22,687 bases of DNA from Patescibacteria group bacterium (GTDB taxonomy: Bacteria; Patescibacteriota; Minisyncoccia; CAIUEV01; JAHKAQ01): contig JAHKAQ010000057.1 of NCBI GenBank assembly GCA_018825765.1, positions 1 through 22,687 on the forward strand, in the 5' to 3' direction. The translations under genes were made by a program, and so were the position numbers. How positions within the stretch are numbered: position 1 is the stretch's first letter; every line of letters begins with the position of its first letter. The notes below the pieces were generated by a model. That model was not told the origin of the DNA. It was given only the letters and a program-made list of their open reading frames with translations, and ran no database searches. Of the stretch, positions 20,242 through 22,687 are shown piece by piece.

Positions 20242-22332
20242 ATGAATCCAATTCAAGCTCAAAAACGCGCCCAAAAACTACGCGCGGAAATCGACCGCTT
20301 ACGCTATGAATATCACGTCTTAAATAAACCCAAAACCACGGATGAAATTTATACTTCTTTGCGAAAAGAGCTAAAAGAGCTGGAAGAAAAATTCCCCAGG
20401 TTAAAATCGCCAGGCTCGCCTACTGAAAGAATCGCCGGGAAACCCCTGGAAAAATTCCAAAAAACCGTTCATCGCTTCCGCCAGTGGAGTCTGGATGACG
20501 CTTTTAGCGCCGCTGACCTGGAAAACTGGGAGAAGAAAAACCTGCGCTTTCTTTTTAAAAAAATCCCCGGCCCTGAACGCCAAGCACTCGAAAACTCCAT
20601 CTCTTATTCAGTTGAACCCAAAATAGACGGTTTGCATATTGTCTTGACCTATGAAAAAGGACTTTTAAAAACCGGCGCCACCAGGGGAGACGGCCGTATA
20701 GGCGAGGACGTAACCTCAAACATAAAAACCATTGAAAGCATTCCTCTAAAACTTAAAAAGCCCGTGGATATTGTGGTGGAAGGCGAGTGCTGGCTTTCAA
20801 AAAAAGAACTCGAGCGCATCAACAAAAAGCGCGCCAGAAACAATCTGCCGCTTTTCGCCAATCCCAGAAACGCCGCCGCCGGAAGCATCCGCCAGCTGGA
20901 TCCGCGCGTGGCCCAAAGCCGCAACCTGGACAGCTTTGTTTATGACCTCCATGTCATTTCCGGCCTGCCTCAACCTAAAAGCCAGGAGCAGGAATTAAAA
21001 GCTCTCATCAAGCTCGGCTTCAAAGTCAACCGTGAGTCCAAAATTTACTCCGGCTTAAAGCCGGTGGAGAAATTATATGAAAAACTCATCCGCGTAAAAG
21101 ACCGCGCGAAATTCGGTCTGGACGGCCTGGTAATTAAGGTAAATCAAAAAAAAATCCAAGATGTTTTAGACTATACCGGCAAAGCCCCGCGCTTTGCTAT
21201 CGCCTATAAATTCCCGGCCCAGCAAGTTACCACTGTAATTAAGGGCATTCACCTGCAAATCGGCCGAACCGGCGCCCTGACTCCCGTGGCCCGCCTGAAA
21301 CCGGTCAATGTTTCCGGCTCGGTGGTCCGGCGCGCCACCCTGCACAACCTGGACGAAATTAATCGCCTGGACGCGAGAATCGGCGACACAGTTATTATCA
21401 GAAAAGCCGGCGACATCATCCCGGAAGTGGTAGAGGTTATGAAAAATCTGCGCACTGGCCGGGAACAAAAATTCAGTATGCCCGCCCGCTGTCCCCAGTG
21501 CCGCGGCCCCATCGGTCGAAGAAAAATTAAACGAAAAACCCGAAACAAAACCGCGCTTAAATATGAAGTCGCCTATTATTGCCTTAATCCTCAATGTTTT
21601 TCCATCCAAAAAGAAAAAATAATCCATTTTGCCTCCAAAAAAGCCTTTAATGTCGAGGGCCTGGGTCCTAAAATCATAGAACAGCTCATGAACCAGGGGC
21701 TGATAAAAGACGCGGCTGACATTTTCTTTCTAAAAACCCGGGATTTAGAACCACTGGATCTTTTTGCCCAAAAAAAGGCCCAAAATATCATCCAGGCTGT
21801 TAAAAGTTCCAAAAAAATCCCGCTGCATCGCTTTATTTTCGCCCTGGGCATCCGTCACGTGGGCGAACAAATGGCGCGGATTTTAGCTCAAAATCTAACT
21901 AAAAAAACAAGCCTGACGCCAGCCTCCCTGGCGCGAAAAATAGCCGCCTTAACGCCCCAGGAACTCGAATCCATCGCCGGCGCCGGCCAGAAAATCTCCC
22001 AAAGCGTTCGGGAATTCACGCGAAATAAAAACAACCAGAAACTGTTTAAAAAATTAGACAAAGCCGGCGTAGAAATTATCCCTGTCCAATCCCCGAAAAA
22101 ATCCAACAAGCTTTCAGGCAAAACTTTTGTCATCACCGGCACCCTTCCCGGTCTAAGCCGTGAAAAAGCCAAAGAAAAAATAATCGCCCAAGGAGGCAAA
22201 GCCTCCTCATCGGTCAGCCCAAACACTGATTATCTCCTGGCCGGCGAAAACCCGGGAACTAAATTGCGAACCGCCCGAAAACTGGGGGTGAAGGTGATTT
22301 TCATTAAAGAGTTTAAAAAAATAACAAGCTAG
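20242..22332 (+). CDS. ligA: NAD-dependent DNA ligase LigA
   Basis: A complete 696-residue ligase sealing nicks in replication and repair. In order: the NAD-binding Ia domain (RYEYHVLNKP and DEIYTSL), the adenylation domain with catalytic K127 in EPKIDG, the OB fold (FPAQQVTT... IGRTGALTPVARLKPV), a four-cysteine zinc finger C417-x2-C420 ... C446-x4-C451 with an unusually long 25-residue middle loop, helix-hairpin-helix repeats (about 470-600) and a C-terminal BRCT domain from about 624 (LSGKTFVITGTLPG). In domain Ia the otherwise conserved Asp of the YDxL motif is Thr38. It is probably co-transcribed with pilD. The linkage is likely positional and not functional. Confidence 0.97.
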   Translation: MNPIQAQKRAQKLRAEIDRLRYEYHVLNKPKTTDEIYTSLRKELKELEEKFPRLKSPGSPTERIAGKPLEKFQKTVHRFRQWSLDDAFSAADLENWEKKNLRFLFKKIPGPERQALENSISYSVEPKIDGLHIVLTYEKGLLKTGATRGDGRIGEDVTSNIKTIESIPLKLKKPVDIVVEGECWLSKKELERINKKRARNNLPLFANPRNAAAGSIRQLDPRVAQSRNLDSFVYDLHVISGLPQPKSQEQELKALIKLGFKVNRESKIYSGLKPVEKLYEKLIRVKDRAKFGLDGLVIKVNQKKIQDVLDYTGKAPRFAIAYKFPAQQVTTVIKGIHLQIGRTGALTPVARLKPVNVSGSVVRRATLHNLDEINRLDARIGDTVIIRKAGDIIPEVVEVMKNLRTGREQKFSMPARCPQCRGPIGRRKIKRKTRNKTALKYEVAYYCLNPQCFSIQKEKIIHFASKKAFNVEGLGPKIIEQLMNQGLIKDAADIFFLKTRDLEPLDLFAQKKAQNIIQAVKSSKKIPLHRFIFALGIRHVGEQMARILAQNLTKKTSLTPASLARKIAALTPQELESIAGAGQKISQSVREFTRNKNNQKLFKKLDKAGVEIIPVQSPKKSNKLSGKTFVITGTLPGLSREKAKEKIIAQGGKASSSVSPNTDYLLAGENPGTKLRTARKLGVKVIFIKEFKKITS

Positions 22333-22358
22333 TCCGGCCGCGGCCTTTCTTTTTACTA

Positions 22359-22386
22359 TTGACTGTTTTTTCTTTTCTTATATTAT
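22359..22386 (+). promoter_or_regulatory. Promoter of the CsoR-family gene
   Basis: TTGACT (-35) and TATTAT (-10) are 16 bases apart, 26 bases after the ligA stop. Transcription would begin near 22393. A GC-rich palindrome with a T-rich tail at 22335-22355 could be a weak terminator for ligA, but its stem has no proper loop. Confidence 0.5.
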
Positions 22387-22393
22387 ACACCTA

Positions 22394-22410
22394 TACCTAT
22401 GGTTGGGGTA
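22394..22410 (+). promoter_or_regulatory. Possible CsoR-type operator
   Basis: TACC and GGTA form a short dyad separated by 9 bases, with a G-run on the right arm, resembling the TACC(C)...GGGTA boxes bound by CsoR/RcnR-family repressors. It covers the predicted transcription start of the CsoR-like gene, as expected for self-repression. The dyad is only 4 bp per arm, so this is tentative. Confidence 0.3.
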
Positions 22411-22440
22411 AAACATAGTATTTATAAATATAACTTTCAA

Positions 22441-22687
22441 ATGCCAATGACTATTCAAAAAGAAAAAACCCTTATTAATCTCAAAAAAGCTCAAAGCCTG
22501 ATTTTAAAAATAAAAAAAATGATCGAGCAAAAACAATATTGCGTTGACATTATGCAGCAAAATTTGGCGGCTATTGGATTGTTAAAATCAGCTCATCAAA
22601 TGTTAATGCGGGGCCACCTGAACACCTGCTTCAGAAAAGCCATGGAGTCAAAAAATGAAAAAAGAAAACAGGCAATGATAGAAGAAA
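22441..22687 (+). CDS. CsoR-family metal-sensing repressor (3' end outside window)
   Basis: The open frame runs to the window edge; 82 residues are visible, covering almost all of a CsoR/DUF156 protein. The family's metal-binding triad is present: C34 (QYCVDI), H59 and C63 (HLNTC), with spacing C-x24-H-x3-C, the same as Cys36-His61-Cys65 of the copper sensor CsoR. Such tetrameric, all-helical repressors release DNA on binding Cu(I), Ni/Co or reactive sulfur species; the Cys-His-Cys set points to copper. Alternative in-frame starts are ATG 22399, which would overlap the possible operator, and ATG 22447. The regulated exporter would lie beyond the window. Confidence 0.85.
   Translation, partial: MPMTIQKEKTLINLKKAQSLILKIKKMIEQKQYCVDIMQQNLAAIGLLKSAHQMLMRGHLNTCFRKAMESKNEKRKQAMIEE

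Noticed and set aside
21166..22226. Several minus-strand open frames opposite ligA
   Set aside because: They are shadows of the ligA frame with no promoter, ribosome site or recognisable motif.

Overview
The window looks like a chromosomal piece of an uncultivated Candidate Phyla Radiation (Patescibacteria) bacterium. The inference rests on a compact pilMNO-(P-like)-B-receiver-T-C-pilin cluster, A/T-homopolymer-rich DNA with very short intergenic gaps, few Shine-Dalgarno sequences, and minimal versions of several pilus proteins. TGA is used as a stop (end of pilO), so the UGA=Gly code of Gracilibacteria/Absconditabacteria does not apply. I cannot assign a finer taxon without a search.

Left part (1-6868, + strand): an accessory block in this order: the 3' end of a radical SAM enzyme; a 586-residue protein that looks like two radical SAM barrels joined in tandem, both without the iron-sulfur cysteines; a fusion of an orotate-phosphoribosyltransferase-like domain to an eight-repeat PQQ-type beta-propeller with no export signal; an exported protein with about 26 cysteines, behind its own promoter; and a complete radical SAM/SPASM enzyme. 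This is the best candidate for an undescribed system, possibly a peptide or protein modification pathway. Its substrate and product cannot be read from the sequence.

Middle part (6879-18653): the type IV pilus locus. A minus-strand operon encodes four minor pilins in the order FimT/GspH, PilV/GspI, PilW/GspJ, PilX/GspK. It diverges, from overlapping back-to-back promoters, from a plus-strand operon encoding PilM, PilN, PilO, a short PilP-like protein, the extension ATPase PilB, a CheY-like receiver, the retraction ATPase PilT and the platform protein PilC. Two pilin genes with nearly identical leaders follow. The first has a near-perfect Shine-Dalgarno sequence and is probably the major pilin. 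The second is rich in Met and Cys and ends at a strong intrinsic terminator.

Right part (18654-22687, + strand): a small, highly charged protein with an 87-bp tandem duplication, the prepilin peptidase PilD that would process all the pilins, NAD-dependent DNA ligase LigA, and the start of a CsoR-family metal-sensing repressor with a possible operator at its promoter. Several promoters share the form TTGnnn - 16/17 bp - TGn - TA(T/A)AAT. No RNA genes, CRISPR arrays, insertion sequences or gene-free stretches above 300 bases were seen.
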